Source: Pseudomonas graminis
GTDB lineage: Bacteria; Pseudomonadota; Gammaproteobacteria; Pseudomonadales; Pseudomonadaceae
Length of the DNA stretch: 64,000 nt
Direction of reading: 5' to 3'
NCBI RefSeq assembly: GCF_001705435.1
Contig: NZ_MDEN01000057.1
Location: 124,001-188,000 of the forward strand
The notes beneath the pieces were generated by a model that did not search any database, was not told the origin of the DNA, and saw nothing but the letters and a program-made list of their open reading frames with translations. This document shows, in pieces, positions 41,356 through 50,544 of the stretch (positions are counted from its first letter, which is position 1; each line of letters begins with the position of its first letter). The translations under genes were made by a program, and so were the position numbers.

Positions 41356-42378
41356 ATGCAAGTGAAACACCTGCTGCTGATAGCCATCCTCGGACTTACT
41401 GTTGCCTGTTCTTCGAAGAAAGAAGTCATCGACGAAAACCTCAGTGAAGTCGAGCTGTACCAGCAGGCGCAGGCCGATCTGGACAACAACAGCTATAACA
41501 GCGCCACCGAGAAGCTCAAGGCGCTGGAGTCGCGTTATCCGTTCGGTCGCTATGCTGACCAGGCGCAACTCGAGCTGATCTACGCCAACTACAAGAATGG
41601 CGAGCCCGAGGCTGCCAAGTCGGCGGCCGAGCGTTTCATTCGTCTGCACCCGCAACACCCGAACGTCGACTACGCCTATTACCTCAAGGGCCTGACCTCG
41701 TTCGACCAGGACGTCGGCATCATTGCCCGCTTCCTGCCGCTGGATCAGACCAAGCGTGACCCGGGCGCTGCTCGCGATTCGTACAACGAGTTCGCCCAGC
41801 TGACCAGCCGCTACCCGAACAGCCGCTACGCCCCTGACGCCAAGCAGCGCATGATTTACCTGCGCAACCTGCTGGCCGCCTACGAGATTCACGTTGCCGA
41901 CTACTACCTGACCCGTCAGGCCTACGTGGCAGCGGCCAACCGCGGTCGTTACGTTGTCGAAAACTTCCAGGAAACCCCATCGGTCGGTGACGGCCTGGCG
42001 GTCATGGTCGAGGCTTATCAGCGTCTGCACCTGGACGACCTGGCTGAAACCAGCCTGGAAGTCCTGAAAACCAACTATCCGGATCACCCGCAGCTGGTAG
42101 ATGGCAAGTTCGAAGCGCGCACGGCAGAAGCCGACAACCGCTCCTGGCTGTCCAAGGCGACCCTGGGCCTGATTGAAAGCCGTCCGCCGCTGCCGCCAGG
42201 ACAAACCCGCGCCAACCAGGACGTGATCAAGCAGTATCAGGACGCCAAGGAAGCCATCCCTGCCGAACTGTTGCCTGAGAACCAGTCGGCTGACGAAGAG
42301 AAGAAAAACGATGACGACGACGGCACGCCGAAAAGCCGCTCGATCTTCAGCTACATGACCTTTGGCCTGTTCGACTGA
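41356..42378 (+). CDS. bamD: Outer-membrane assembly lipoprotein BamD
   Basis: A 340-residue lipoprotein of the BAM complex, which inserts beta-barrel proteins into the outer membrane. The signal ends at the lipobox LTVAC (Cys18). Five TPR-like repeats follow ([60 protein letters not shown]). The C-terminal extension is acidic ([12 protein letters not shown]) and ends FGLFD. The start ATG 41356 gives the expected leader. Confidence 0.95.
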   Translation: MQVKHLLLIAILGLTVACSSKKEVIDENLSEVELYQQAQADLDNNSYNSATEKLKALESRYPFGRYADQAQLELIYANYKNGEPEAAKSAAERFIRLHPQHPNVDYAYYLKGLTSFDQDVGIIARFLPLDQTKRDPGAARDSYNEFAQLTSRYPNSRYAPDAKQRMIYLRNLLAAYEIHVADYYLTRQAYVAAANRGRYVVENFQETPSVGDGLAVMVEAYQRLHLDDLAETSLEVLKTNYPDHPQLVDGKFEARTAEADNRSWLSKATLGLIESRPPLPPGQTRANQDVIKQYQDAKEAIPAELLPENQSADEEKKNDDDDGTPKSRSIFSYMTFGLFD

Positions 42379-42402
42379 TTCAGTCCCTGCCAAACGTCAG
42401 CT

Positions 42403-42428
42403 AAAAGAGGCCCTTCGGGGCCTTTTTT
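42403..42428 (+). terminator. Rho-independent terminator after bamD
   Basis: AAAAGAGGCCC-TTC-GGGGCCTTTTTT: a GC-rich stem followed by a T-run, 25 bases after the stop. Confidence 0.9.
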
Positions 42429-42530
42429 CATGCCCGACCACTTTCCGACAGCATCCGGCGATGGAGATGACTGTGCGCCCGACATCCGCTTGGCTACACT
42501 GCGCGCTCTTCACTTCATAAGCTGACAGAC

Positions 42531-42770
42531 ATGATTCGCTTGATTATGTGGCTCGCCCTGATTGTGGCGGTCGTCTGGTTTTTCAAACGCCTGGTCAAAG
42601 GCCCTGCACCACGCCCGAAGCCCGCAACGCCGGAACTCGACGCTGCGCCCATGGTGCGTTGCGCGCAATGTGGCGTGCATGTCCCTCGCGATCGCGCGCT
42701 GAGCCAGAACCAGCAATGGTATTGCACCGAAGCGCACCGTTTGCAGGGCCCCGCTGCACGTGACCGCTGA
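42531..42770 (+). CDS. PP0621 family protein
   Basis: A 79-residue protein with an N-terminal membrane helix (LIMWLALIVAVVWFFKRLV), a Pro-rich linker and a zinc-finger-like C-terminal part with MVRCAQCGVHVPRDRA and YCTEAHRLQG. It matches the PP0621 family described in Pseudomonas. It overlaps the start of pilS by 11 bases, so the two are translated together; the protein may influence PilS, which is speculation. Confidence 0.85.
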   Translation: MIRLIMWLALIVAVVWFFKRLVKGPAPRPKPATPELDAAPMVRCAQCGVHVPRDRALSQNQQWYCTEAHRLQGPAARDR

Positions 42771-44352
42771 CAGCCTGTCGCTGGCGACGCCTCAGGCCCA
42801 ACGCATCCTGCGGCTGTATCACCTCTATCGTCTGAGCATCGGCGTGCTGCTGGTGCTGCTGATCTCCAGCAGCCTGGACGCCGAATTGCTGGAGCTGGCC
42901 GACATCGAGCTGTTCCGCATCGGCTGTTGGCTGTATCTGGTCTTCAACATCCTTGTCGTGGTGCTGCTCGAACGCCCGAGCCGCCAGGGGCAACTGTTCT
43001 CCCTCGCCATGGCCGACACGCTGATGCTGGCGGCGCTGTTCTACGCCGGGGGCGGTGCACCGAGCGGCATTGGCAACCTGATTATCGCCTCGGTGGCGAT
43101 CAGCAACGTGCTCCTGCGCAAGCGAACCGGCCTGCTGATTGCCGCGCTGTCAGCCATCGGCATCATCTATCTGACCTTCTACATCAGCTATCACAAGCCC
43201 TCTGCCGCCAACCATTTCGTGCAGGCCGGCTCGCTGGGCGCCCTGTGTTTTGCGGCGGCACTGCTGGTTCAGGCCCTGTCACGCCGCTTGCAGCTCAGTG
43301 AAGACATCGCCGAACGTCGCGCCGCTGACGTCGACAACCTTGAAGAACTCAACGCGCTGATCCTGCAGCGCATGCGCACCGGCATTCTGGTGCTCGACGA
43401 GGACCACAAAGTACTGCTCGCCAACCAGAGCGCGCTGAATTTGCTGGGCCACGAGCGCTTGCTGGGCGAAATCGTCGACGCCTATTCGCCGCAACTGGTC
43501 GAGCGCCTGGGTCAATGGATGACCAACCCGTCGATGGCCCCGCGCAGCATCACCACTTCGGCCATTGGTCCGGTGCTGCGTCCGGGTTTCATCCCACTGG
43601 CACGCGGCAGTCATCGCCACACGTTGGTATTTCTCGATGACCTGTCGCAGATTTCCCAACAGGCCCAGCAGCTCAAACTGGCCGCGCTGGGCAGACTGAC
43701 CGCCGGTATTGCCCACGAGATCCGCAACCCGCTGGGCGCCATCAGTCATGCCGCGCAACTGCTGCTGGAATCGGAGGAACTGACCGCGCCGGACCGGCGT
43801 CTCAATCAGATCATTCACGATCAATCGCGGCGGATGAATCTGGTGATCGAGAACGTTCTGCAGCTGTCTCGTCGACGTCAGACCGAACCCCAGCTGCTCG
43901 ATCTCAAGCAATGGCTGGAGGCGTTCGTCGCTAACCTTCGGGATGAGCTGACGGCGGGTCAAAGCGTGCATCTGGACATCGGCGCAGGCGTGCTCAGTAC
44001 GCATATGGATGCCGAACAATTGCAGCAGGTGATGAGCAATCTGGTGCAAAACGGTTTGCGCTACAGCGGCCAGCTCCACGAACACGCGCAAGTTTGGCTA
44101 AGGTTGTTTCAAGCCCCGTACAGCGAACTGCCGACGCTGGACGTCCTCGACGACGGGCCAGGCGTTGCCGAAGAGCATCTGGCGAAAATCTTCGAACCCT
44201 TCTTCACCACCGAAAGCAAAGGAACCGGCCTGGGCCTGTATCTGTCGCGCGAGTTGTGCGAAAGCAATCAGGCGAGCCTCAATTACATTCCACGGGAAGG
44301 TGGCGGAAGCTGCATGCGAATGACCTTCGCCCATCCATTCAAGCTGAGCTGA
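42760..44352 (+). CDS. pilS: Sensor histidine kinase PilS
   Basis: A 530-residue inner-membrane kinase of the pilus two-component system. Six N-terminal membrane helices (about residues 20-175) are followed by a PAS domain (ILQRMRTGILVLDEDHKVLL). The kinase core has the H-box AHEIRNPLGAISHAAQLL with phospho-His near 319, then the N (VMSNLVQNGLRYS), G1 (DDGPGVAEEH), F (IFEPFFTTE) and G2 (GTGLGLYLS) boxes. In P. aeruginosa PilS senses pilin levels in the membrane and phosphorylates PilR. It starts inside the preceding gene at GTG 42760. Confidence 0.94.
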   Translation: MTADSLSLATPQAQRILRLYHLYRLSIGVLLVLLISSSLDAELLELADIELFRIGCWLYLVFNILVVVLLERPSRQGQLFSLAMADTLMLAALFYAGGGAPSGIGNLIIASVAISNVLLRKRTGLLIAALSAIGIIYLTFYISYHKPSAANHFVQAGSLGALCFAAALLVQALSRRLQLSEDIAERRAADVDNLEELNALILQRMRTGILVLDEDHKVLLANQSALNLLGHERLLGEIVDAYSPQLVERLGQWMTNPSMAPRSITTSAIGPVLRPGFIPLARGSHRHTLVFLDDLSQISQQAQQLKLAALGRLTAGIAHEIRNPLGAISHAAQLLLESEELTAPDRRLNQIIHDQSRRMNLVIENVLQLSRRRQTEPQLLDLKQWLEAFVANLRDELTAGQSVHLDIGAGVLSTHMDAEQLQQVMSNLVQNGLRYSGQLHEHAQVWLRLFQAPYSELPTLDVLDDGPGVAEEHLAKIFEPFFTTESKGTGLGLYLSRELCESNQASLNYIPREGGGSCMRMTFAHPFKLS

Positions 44353-44354
44353 AC

Positions 44355-45695
44355 ATGAGCCAACGGCAAAAGATCCTGATCGTCGACGATGAGCCGGACA
44401 TTCGCGAGCTGCTGGAAATCACGCTCGGTCGGATGAAACTGGACACCCGCAGTGCGCGCAACGTCAAGGAAGCGCAAGAGTGGCTGGCCCGCGAGCCGTT
44501 CGACCTGTGCCTGACCGACATGCGCTTGCCCGACGGCAACGGCCTGGAGTTGGTGCAACACATTCAGAAACGCCATAACCAAGTACCGGTGGCGATGATC
44601 ACCGCCCATGGCAGCCTCGACACGGCGATCCATGCACTGAAAGCCGGCGCGTTCGATTTCCTGACCAAGCCGGTCGACCTGACACGCTTGCGTGAGTTGG
44701 TGTCCAGCGCCTTGCGCCTGCGCACCGCGCCTGCCGAAGAAAATCGCATTGACCATCGCCTGCTGGGCAGCTCCCCGCCGATGCAGGCGCTGCGCAAGCA
44801 GATCGCCAAACTGGCGCGCAGCCAGGCGCCGATCTACATAAGCGGCGAATCGGGCAGCGGCAAAGAACTGGTCGCCCGGCTTATTCATGAGCAAGGCCCG
44901 CGCGCCGAGCAGCCGTTTGTGCCGGTCAATTGTGGCGCGATCCCTTCAGAGCTGATGGAAAGCGAATTCTTCGGACATCGCAAAGGCAGCTTCACCGGCG
45001 CCCACGAAGACAAGCCCGGGCTGTTTCAGGTCGCCCACGGCGGCACCCTGTTTCTCGATGAAGTGGCTGATCTGCCGCTGGCGATGCAGGTGAAACTGCT
45101 GCGCGCGATCCAGGAAAAGTCCGTTCGCGCCATCGGCGGTCAGCAGGAGCAAGTGGTGGATGTTCGCGTGCTGTGCGCGACCCACAAGGACCTTAATCAG
45201 GAAGTGGCTGCCGGGCGTTTCCGGCAGGATTTGTATTACCGACTGAACGTCATCGAGCTGCGCGTGCCGCCGTTGCGCGAACGTCGCGAAGACATCGAAG
45301 AGATCGCCAACAGCGTGCTGCGCCGCCTGACCGAGTCCGCCGGTGAGCCAGCGACTGTCATTCCGCCCCATGCGCTGGCGGCCCTCAAGGGCTATCGCTT
45401 CCCCGGCAACGTGCGCGAGCTGGAAAACATGCTTGAGCGGGCATACACGCTGTGCGAAGACGATCAGATCGACACCGCGGACCTGCGCCTGGCCGAGCCA
45501 TCACGCCCCGCCGAGGAGGACGGCCCGAGCCTGGCCAACATTGATAACCTGGAAGACTACCTGGAAAGCATCGAGCGCAAACTGATCCTGCAGGCGCTGG
45601 AGGAAACCCGCTGGAATCGCACGGCGGCAGCGCAGCGTTTGAATTTGACGTTCAGGTCGATGCGTTATCGGTTAAAGAAGTTGGGGTTGGAGTGA
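44355..45695 (+). CDS. pilR: Response regulator PilR (sigma-54 activator)
   Basis: A 446-residue activator starting MSQRQKILIVDDEPDI at ATG 44355, two bases after pilS. The receiver domain has Asp near 54 (LCLTDMRLPDGNG). The AAA domain has Walker A GESGSGKE near 163, the sigma-54 contact loop GSFTGA and Walker B GGTLFLDEVADL. A Fis-type helix-turn-helix ends the protein (NRTAAAQRLNLTFRSMRYRL). It activates pilA, whose consensus sigma-54 promoter lies at 25318-25334. An upstream open extension to 44094 overlaps pilS and is not used. Confidence 0.95.
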   Translation: MSQRQKILIVDDEPDIRELLEITLGRMKLDTRSARNVKEAQEWLAREPFDLCLTDMRLPDGNGLELVQHIQKRHNQVPVAMITAHGSLDTAIHALKAGAFDFLTKPVDLTRLRELVSSALRLRTAPAEENRIDHRLLGSSPPMQALRKQIAKLARSQAPIYISGESGSGKELVARLIHEQGPRAEQPFVPVNCGAIPSELMESEFFGHRKGSFTGAHEDKPGLFQVAHGGTLFLDEVADLPLAMQVKLLRAIQEKSVRAIGGQQEQVVDVRVLCATHKDLNQEVAAGRFRQDLYYRLNVIELRVPPLRERREDIEEIANSVLRRLTESAGEPATVIPPHALAALKGYRFPGNVRELENMLERAYTLCEDDQIDTADLRLAEPSRPAEEDGPSLANIDNLEDYLESIERKLILQALEETRWNRTAAAQRLNLTFRSMRYRLKKLGLE

Positions 45696-45717
45696 TGGAT
45701 TACGCCGCGCTGGACAG

Positions 45718-45753
45718 GTCCCAAAAAGGGACCTATCGTTCCCTTTTTGGGAC
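45718..45753. promoter_or_regulatory. Paired palindromic operators before MNT gene
   Basis: GTCCCAAAAAGGGAC (45718-45732) and TTCCCTTTTTGGGAC (45739-45753) are two copies of a TCCC-N5-GGGA palindrome with centres 21 bases apart, two helical turns. Together they also form a perfect 14-base inverted repeat. They end 18 bases before the ATG at 45772, so a bound protein would block initiation. The encoded HTH-nucleotidyltransferase is the obvious candidate to bind here. Confidence 0.7.
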
Positions 45754-45771
45754 TTATCTAGACAGATCCCT

Positions 45772-46341
45772 ATGAACATCGGCGACGCGCTCTTCACCAC
45801 GACTCAGCAACGAGTGCTGGGCCTGCTCTTCGGCAATCCGGAGCGGAGCTTCTATACCAACGAAATCAGTCGCTGGGTCCAGGTCGGCAAAGGCAGCACA
45901 ACTCGTGAGCTGGAGAAATTGCACTCAGCAGGTTTGCTGACCGCAACCCGGCAGGGCAACCAAATCCATTATCAGGCGAATCCTGAAAGTCCGGTGTACC
46001 CCGAACTGGTTGGCCTTGTGCGCAAAACATTCGGCATCGCCGATCACCTCCGAGTGGAGTTGCTGCCTTTCGCAGACCAGATTCAGCGAGCGTTTATCTA
46101 CGGCTCGGTTGCGAAAGGGACCGCCAACACATCCAGCGACATAGATCTGATGCTGATCGGTGAAGGCGTCAGCTACAGCGAAGTGATGGAGCGTATGATC
46201 CCGCTCGAAGAGATGCTGGGCAGGCCCATCAACCCAACGCTCTACACGCCGTCGGACTGGAAAGCGAAGCTCGCCACCGGCAACAGCTTCGTGACCCGAG
46301 TGGCAGAGCAGGAAAAGATCGACATCATCGGAAGCGATTAG
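45772..46341 (+). CDS. HTH-minimal nucleotidyltransferase (MNT antitoxin-like)
   Basis: A 189-residue protein. The first 75 residues form a winged helix (TTTQQRVLGLLFGNPERSFY, ISRWVQVGKGSTTRELEKLH, AGLLTATRQGNQIHYQANPE). Then comes a minimal nucleotidyltransferase domain with the motif GSVAKGTANTSSDIDLMLIG near 111, whose GS and D-x-D residues are intact. Such MNT proteins act as antitoxins that AMPylate partner HEPN toxins, and the HTH suggests autoregulation at the palindromes just upstream. The HEPN partner follows 14 bases later but is frameshifted. The ATG has no clear ribosome site and may be nearly leaderless. Confidence 0.85.
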   Translation: MNIGDALFTTTQQRVLGLLFGNPERSFYTNEISRWVQVGKGSTTRELEKLHSAGLLTATRQGNQIHYQANPESPVYPELVGLVRKTFGIADHLRVELLPFADQIQRAFIYGSVAKGTANTSSDIDLMLIGEGVSYSEVMERMIPLEEMLGRPINPTLYTPSDWKAKLATGNSFVTRVAEQEKIDIIGSD

Positions 46342-46355
46342 GGAGAACCCACGGA

Positions 46356-46799
46356 ATGGGCAACGAGCCTTTGGCGAACTTGGTACGTACTGGCGGATTG
46401 AAAGCCGAGCCTGCTGACAAGAACGAATATCGGACTGGTCCGCTCGGCCCTTGATAGGCTGTTGGACGTTCATAATTCCGCTCTTTCATACGCCAGCCGT
46501 TTTGATCTGGCCTATAACGCTGCACACGCAATGGCGCTGTCGGCACTGCGCCTGAAAGGATACCGGTCGGACCGCCGCTATCTTGTGTTTCAGTGCCTTC
46601 CACACACGCTGATCTGGATAAAGTGCGGGTACAGCTCTCTGCGCTTTGCCACGAGCGCAGAAACCTCGCTGAGTACGAAGGCTACATGGATATCGATGAC
46701 GCGTTGCTCGCGGAGCTACTCACGAGTACCGAAGCACTTCGAGGGCTACTGGCGTCGGAGATGGCCGCTCATGGTTTCAGTCTCCCCTCTGGCGCATAA
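46356..46799 (+). pseudogene. HEPN toxin-like gene disrupted by two frameshifts
   Basis: Three consecutive frame segments form one HEPN protein of the SAV_6107-like kind. From ATG 46356 (GGGAG upstream) the first reads EPLANLVRTGGLKAEPADKN. After an indel near TATCGGAC (about 46430) the second reads GLVRSALDRLLDVHNSALSY, SRFDLAYNAAHAMALSALRL and RRYLVFQCLPHT. After a second indel in the CACACAC run (about 46600) the third reads LDKVRVQLSALCHERRNLAE and ends at 46799 after HGFSLPSGA. Segments one and three share a frame, so the shifts compensate. The gene converges on thiO with a 31-base overlap. Confidence 0.75.
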
Positions 46800-47872
46800 G
46801 GCGCTTCATCAATAATCGGCACTTCCCCGACCAGCAAATCCGTCAGCAACTGACACGACGCCGGCGCCAGCACCAGGCCGTTGCGGTAGTGGCCGCAGTT
46901 GAGCCACAAGCCGTGATGATCCGGCACGGGGCCTATGAATGGAATGCCGTCAGGCGACCCCGGTCGCAACCCCGCCCAGTGCCCGACCACGTGCGCATCC
47001 GCCAGCGCGGGGATCAATTCGATCGCCGAAGCTTTCAGGCTGTCCAGGGCATTTTCGGTGGGCGTCTTATCAAACCCCTCGTGCTCAAGCGTACTGCCGA
47101 TGAGGATATGCCCGTCACGCCGAGGGATCGCGTAACGGCCCTTGGCGAGGATCATGCTCGGCAGAAAGTCGGCGGCGCACTTGTAGAGGATCATCTGGCC
47201 TTTGACCGGCTCAACGGGCAGCGCCAGCCCCAGTTTGCCAAGCAGATCCCCGCTCCATGCGCCAGCCGCCAGCACCACACTGTCGCCCAGCACATCGCCC
47301 TCGTCCGTCGTGACACCCAGGACGCGATCACCTTCGCGCACAAAGTCGATGACCTGGCAGTGTTCGCGAATCACCACGTTGGGCAATGCCAGTAACGCAG
47401 CCTTGAGCGACTTGACCAGACGCGGATTGCGGACGTTAGCGACGTCGGCCATGTGCACCGCTCGCGAATAGCCGCCGCCCATGACTGGCACGGCGTCGTA
47501 GACCGCAGAAATATCCACCGACGTCAGCGGACGATTCACACGCGCTGCCCATTCGAGCGCCTCGGCCTCGTCGTCGAGATCCAGCCAGTAAAGGCCGGTC
47601 TTGTGGACTTGCGGATCGATGCCGGTCATTCCCTGCAAGCGCTCGGCGAGCTGTGGGTAAAAATCCTGCGACCAGTGCGAGAGTGCCGTTACGGCGGGGC
47701 TGTAGCGCCATGGGTAGAGCGGAGACACAATGCCGCCGCCGGCCCATGAGGACTCCTGGCCGACTTCCGATCGGTCGATCAGCGTTACGCTTCGGACCTT
47801 TGAGGCGATGTTGAAGGCGGTCAGGAGGCCGATGACGCCTCCGCCGATGATAATGATGTGTTGCCCGGACAT
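46769..47872 (-). CDS. thiO: Glycine oxidase ThiO
   Basis: A 367-residue FAD-dependent amine oxidase starting MSGQHIIIIGGGVIGLLTAF at ATG 47872. The dinucleotide fold GGGVIGLLTAFNIA, ESSWAGGGIVSPLYPW, GAWSGDLLGKLGL and the C-terminal GHWAGLRPGSPDGIPFIGPV with GHYRNGLVLAP are typical of ThiO. It oxidises glycine to the imine for the thiazole ring of thiamine. It lies between pilR and the minor pilins, as in P. aeruginosa, but faces the other way from them. Confidence 0.92.
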   Translation of the reverse strand: MSGQHIIIIGGGVIGLLTAFNIASKVRSVTLIDRSEVGQESSWAGGGIVSPLYPWRYSPAVTALSHWSQDFYPQLAERLQGMTGIDPQVHKTGLYWLDLDDEAEALEWAARVNRPLTSVDISAVYDAVPVMGGGYSRAVHMADVANVRNPRLVKSLKAALLALPNVVIREHCQVIDFVREGDRVLGVTTDEGDVLGDSVVLAAGAWSGDLLGKLGLALPVEPVKGQMILYKCAADFLPSMILAKGRYAIPRRDGHILIGSTLEHEGFDKTPTENALDSLKASAIELIPALADAHVVGHWAGLRPGSPDGIPFIGPVPDHHGLWLNCGHYRNGLVLAPASCQLLTDLLVGEVPIIDEAPYAPEGRLKP

Positions 47873-48063
47873 GCTGAACCCAACCATCCACGAATTATAT
47901 GCGCCGCAATCCGCCCGTCAGATGGCAATCAACCTGACGCGAACGCAGCCGAAGAAATACTGTGTGCCACCGGTCCGCCGAAAATTCCCGAACATCTACT
48001 ACTTAGCGACTTCGGAGCTGAGTAGTATCACCATATTTCAATGCAAAAAATGGAATTTCCTTG

Positions 48064-48600
48064 ATGGATCTCAGCTCTGGTCTAACGCGCCCGAATCCGC
48101 GTCGCAGCTGGCAATGTCCTGACAAGGGCGTTAATGGCGGGTTTACGTTGATCGAGCTGATCGTGACCGTAGTGATCGTTGGCATTTTTGCCGCCATTGC
48201 GGTGCCGAGTTTCGTCAGCCTGATTCACCGCAGTAACGTGAGGGCAGGGGCCGATGAGCTTTATAACCTGCTGCAATACTCTCGAGCGGAAGCGGTGACT
48301 CGTAGTACGCCTGTCACCATTGCGGCCCCCGGGAGCAGTAGCGCCAACTGGGCGGGAGATCTCTCGGTCAAAACGACTCAGCAGACGCTGAGACAAATTG
48401 GCGCCTCGGGGCTGCAATCCGGTATCACGATTACGACCGCAGTGGGCAGCATTGCTTTCTCGCCGACAGGTACGTCCTCTGCCACAGCCTGCTTCCAGGT
48501 CTCATACGCCAATGACTCCTCCGTTATACCGCAGTTTATCTCTGTGCAGTCCAGTGGACGCATCGCTCCTCCCGTCTCGACGCGCCCTGGGGGATGCTGA
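48064..48600 (+). CDS. fimU: Minor pilin FimU (GspH/FimT type)
   Basis: A 178-residue prepilin from ATG 48064. An unusually long leader of about 26 residues ends in GG and is followed by FTLIELIVTVVIVGIFAAIA, the prepilin signature. The body has the GspH/FimT pattern ADELYNLLQYSRAEAVTRST and a C-terminal VQSSGRIAPPVSTRPGGC. Minor pilins of this kind prime assembly with PilVWX and PilY1. First gene of the operon; it overlaps pilV at TGATG. Confidence 0.85.
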   Translation: MDLSSGLTRPNPRRSWQCPDKGVNGGFTLIELIVTVVIVGIFAAIAVPSFVSLIHRSNVRAGADELYNLLQYSRAEAVTRSTPVTIAAPGSSSANWAGDLSVKTTQQTLRQIGASGLQSGITITTAVGSIAFSPTGTSSATACFQVSYANDSSVIPQFISVQSSGRIAPPVSTRPGGC

Positions 48601-49154
48601 TGAACGGTAGCATCGCGCGCGGTCGCTCAGCTGGTTTCAGCATGATCGAAGTCCTGGTCAGCCTGCTCATTATTGTAGTGGGTGTGCTTGGCATGGTTGC
48701 CCTTCAAAGCAAGGCCATTCCCTACACTCAGGATTCTGTTCAGCGTAATACCGCGATCATGCTTGTGGACGATCTCGTCGAAATCATTCGCAGCGCACCC
48801 GCGGATTGCACCACCGGCAATTCATGCCTGAAGGCGCCGGGCGCCTCGTTCCCAAGTCCCGCTTCAGACTGCACACCTTCACCGTCAGCGCTGTCCGAGC
48901 AGATCGGTTGCTGGGCATCACGTGCAGGCACCATGTTGCCAGGCGCCGACAGCCTGCTTGACTCGGACAGCTTCTACATCTGCAAAACACCTACGCCAGG
49001 CGATGTATCAGCCTGCACGACCTCAAGCGCAACGAACGCCGATCTGGAGATTCAGGTTGCCTGGAAGGTCAAGAACGCCGCTGACTGCATGACCGGCTCC
49101 AGTCTCACGACGCCAGGTACCTGCACCTATCGCTTGAGGACACGCATCAAATGA
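48600..49154 (+). CDS. pilV: Minor pilin PilV
   Basis: A 184-residue prepilin with leader MNGSIARGRSAG and the helix FSMIEVLVSLLIIVVGVLG, characteristic of PilV, then ALQSKAIPYTQDSVQRNTAI and ELLE/R-like VDDLVEIIRSAP. Several cysteines (CTTGNSC, CTPS, CW) suggest disulfides. It starts within the fimU stop and overlaps pilW by four bases. Confidence 0.9.
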   Translation: MNGSIARGRSAGFSMIEVLVSLLIIVVGVLGMVALQSKAIPYTQDSVQRNTAIMLVDDLVEIIRSAPADCTTGNSCLKAPGASFPSPASDCTPSPSALSEQIGCWASRAGTMLPGADSLLDSDSFYICKTPTPGDVSACTTSSATNADLEIQVAWKVKNAADCMTGSSLTTPGTCTYRLRTRIK

Positions 49155-49945
49155 AAGCCTTAGCTAACCGGCAAAAAGGCCTGTCACTGATCGAGCTAAT
49201 GGTCGCGATGGTCATCGGCCTGCTCCTGATCCTCGGCGTGACTCAGATTTTCATCAGCAACCAGCGGACTTATCTTTTTCAGCAAGCGCAGATGGGCAAT
49301 CAGGAAAATGGCCGTTTCACCTTGGCCATCCTGAGCCAGGAATTGTTGAAAGCCGGCTATCGCAGCAGCCTCGGCGCCGTAATTCCCGCCGACAACTCTC
49401 TGAGCGGCTGCAATTTTCCACTGGGCGCCTCCGTCGTGGCGATATCCGAATCCGCCTTGTGCGTTCAGTATCAGGCCACCAGCAAACTCGACGTCACCTG
49501 CCAGGGAACGGCCTTGGCGACGGGGGACAAAGACAGCATCACTGCACCCTATTCGGCGAAGCCGGTGCCGGCCACCGTGCGCCCGAAAATTGTCCAGAAA
49601 ATAGCCTTCGATTCTGACAACAAAGCCATTACATGCACCAACGGCGCCATCAATCAGCAGCTCGTGAGCGGTGTCCAGGATCTGCGCTTTGAATATGGAT
49701 CGGACCCTACTGACCCGAAAGCCGTCACCAAATACACTGCTACTGCGCCGACCGGTACCATTGCGGCGGTCCGTTACAGCGCTTTGATGCAGAGCTCGGG
49801 CACACCGATGATCCGGGATACAACCACGGATATTTCACTCGCGCTCAAAGACTGGAACGGGCGCTATGGCACCAGCTACAACGATACGAAAGGTATTTAT
49901 CAAATTGTGCAGGGGACCATCATGATCCGGAATCAGATGCCATGA
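49151..49945 (+). CDS. pilW: Minor pilin PilW
   Basis: A 264-residue prepilin: leader MKALANRQKG, then LSLIELMVAMVIGLLLILGV and TQIFISNQRTYLFQQAQ, typical of PilW. The C-terminal globular part is variable, with VSGVQDLRFEYG as a recurrent family block. It overlaps pilV and pilX by four bases each. Confidence 0.92.
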   Translation: MKALANRQKGLSLIELMVAMVIGLLLILGVTQIFISNQRTYLFQQAQMGNQENGRFTLAILSQELLKAGYRSSLGAVIPADNSLSGCNFPLGASVVAISESALCVQYQATSKLDVTCQGTALATGDKDSITAPYSAKPVPATVRPKIVQKIAFDSDNKAITCTNGAINQQLVSGVQDLRFEYGSDPTDPKAVTKYTATAPTGTIAAVRYSALMQSSGTPMIRDTTTDISLALKDWNGRYGTSYNDTKGIYQIVQGTIMIRNQMP

Positions 49946-50520
49946 GGCCCCCGATCAATACGCTTGCGCGCTGGCAACACCGCAACCAGACCGGCGCCAC
50001 TCTTCTGGTGGCGCTGATGATGCTGTTGATCATCACGTTGCTTGCACTTTCCAGCATGCGGGGGGTGTCGCTCGAATCCCGGATCACCGGTAACCTCAGG
50101 CTCCAGAAGACCCTGACCAACGCCGCCGAAGCGGGGCTCCGAATCGGTGAGGTGAGCATTAACCAGTGGCAATGCACTACGATCGCCGGCAATACGAACA
50201 AGCCCTGCATGCGTGTCCCGACGACCTTGGTAAACGGCGATTATCTACCGGCATTCACCGCCGCCAACAGCGCCAATATCAATTTGGTTACCACATATCA
50301 ATACAACCCGGCCACCGGCAATAACGTCGAGATTGAATGGTATGTGACCGATTTGAAGTTCCTGGACGGTCAGGCGCAGAACAACTGTGCGCTTCTGGCC
50401 AGAGACTGCGGCCGTCACTATTACGAAATCACCGCCTGCGCTTCCAACGTCAGATGCTCCAGCGACACAACCACGCAACGCGTCATCCTTCGCACGGTTT
50501 TTGCCGTTTCCGACTCTTAA
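49942..50520 (+). CDS. pilX: Minor pilin PilX
   Basis: A 192-residue PilX: a non-canonical leader (WQHRNQTG), a helix with TLLVALMMLLIITLLALSSM, and the signature ESRITGNLRLQKTLTNAAEA with AGLRIGE. Cysteine pairs occur in the C-terminal part (CALLARDCG, CASNVRC). PilX joins PilVW and PilY1 in the priming complex. It is followed 24 bases later by pilY1. Confidence 0.92.
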   Translation: MRPPINTLARWQHRNQTGATLLVALMMLLIITLLALSSMRGVSLESRITGNLRLQKTLTNAAEAGLRIGEVSINQWQCTTIAGNTNKPCMRVPTTLVNGDYLPAFTAANSANINLVTTYQYNPATGNNVEIEWYVTDLKFLDGQAQNNCALLARDCGRHYYEITACASNVRCSSDTTTQRVILRTVFAVSDS

Positions 50521-50544
50521 GCGCCTGCCAGACAGTGAACGACC

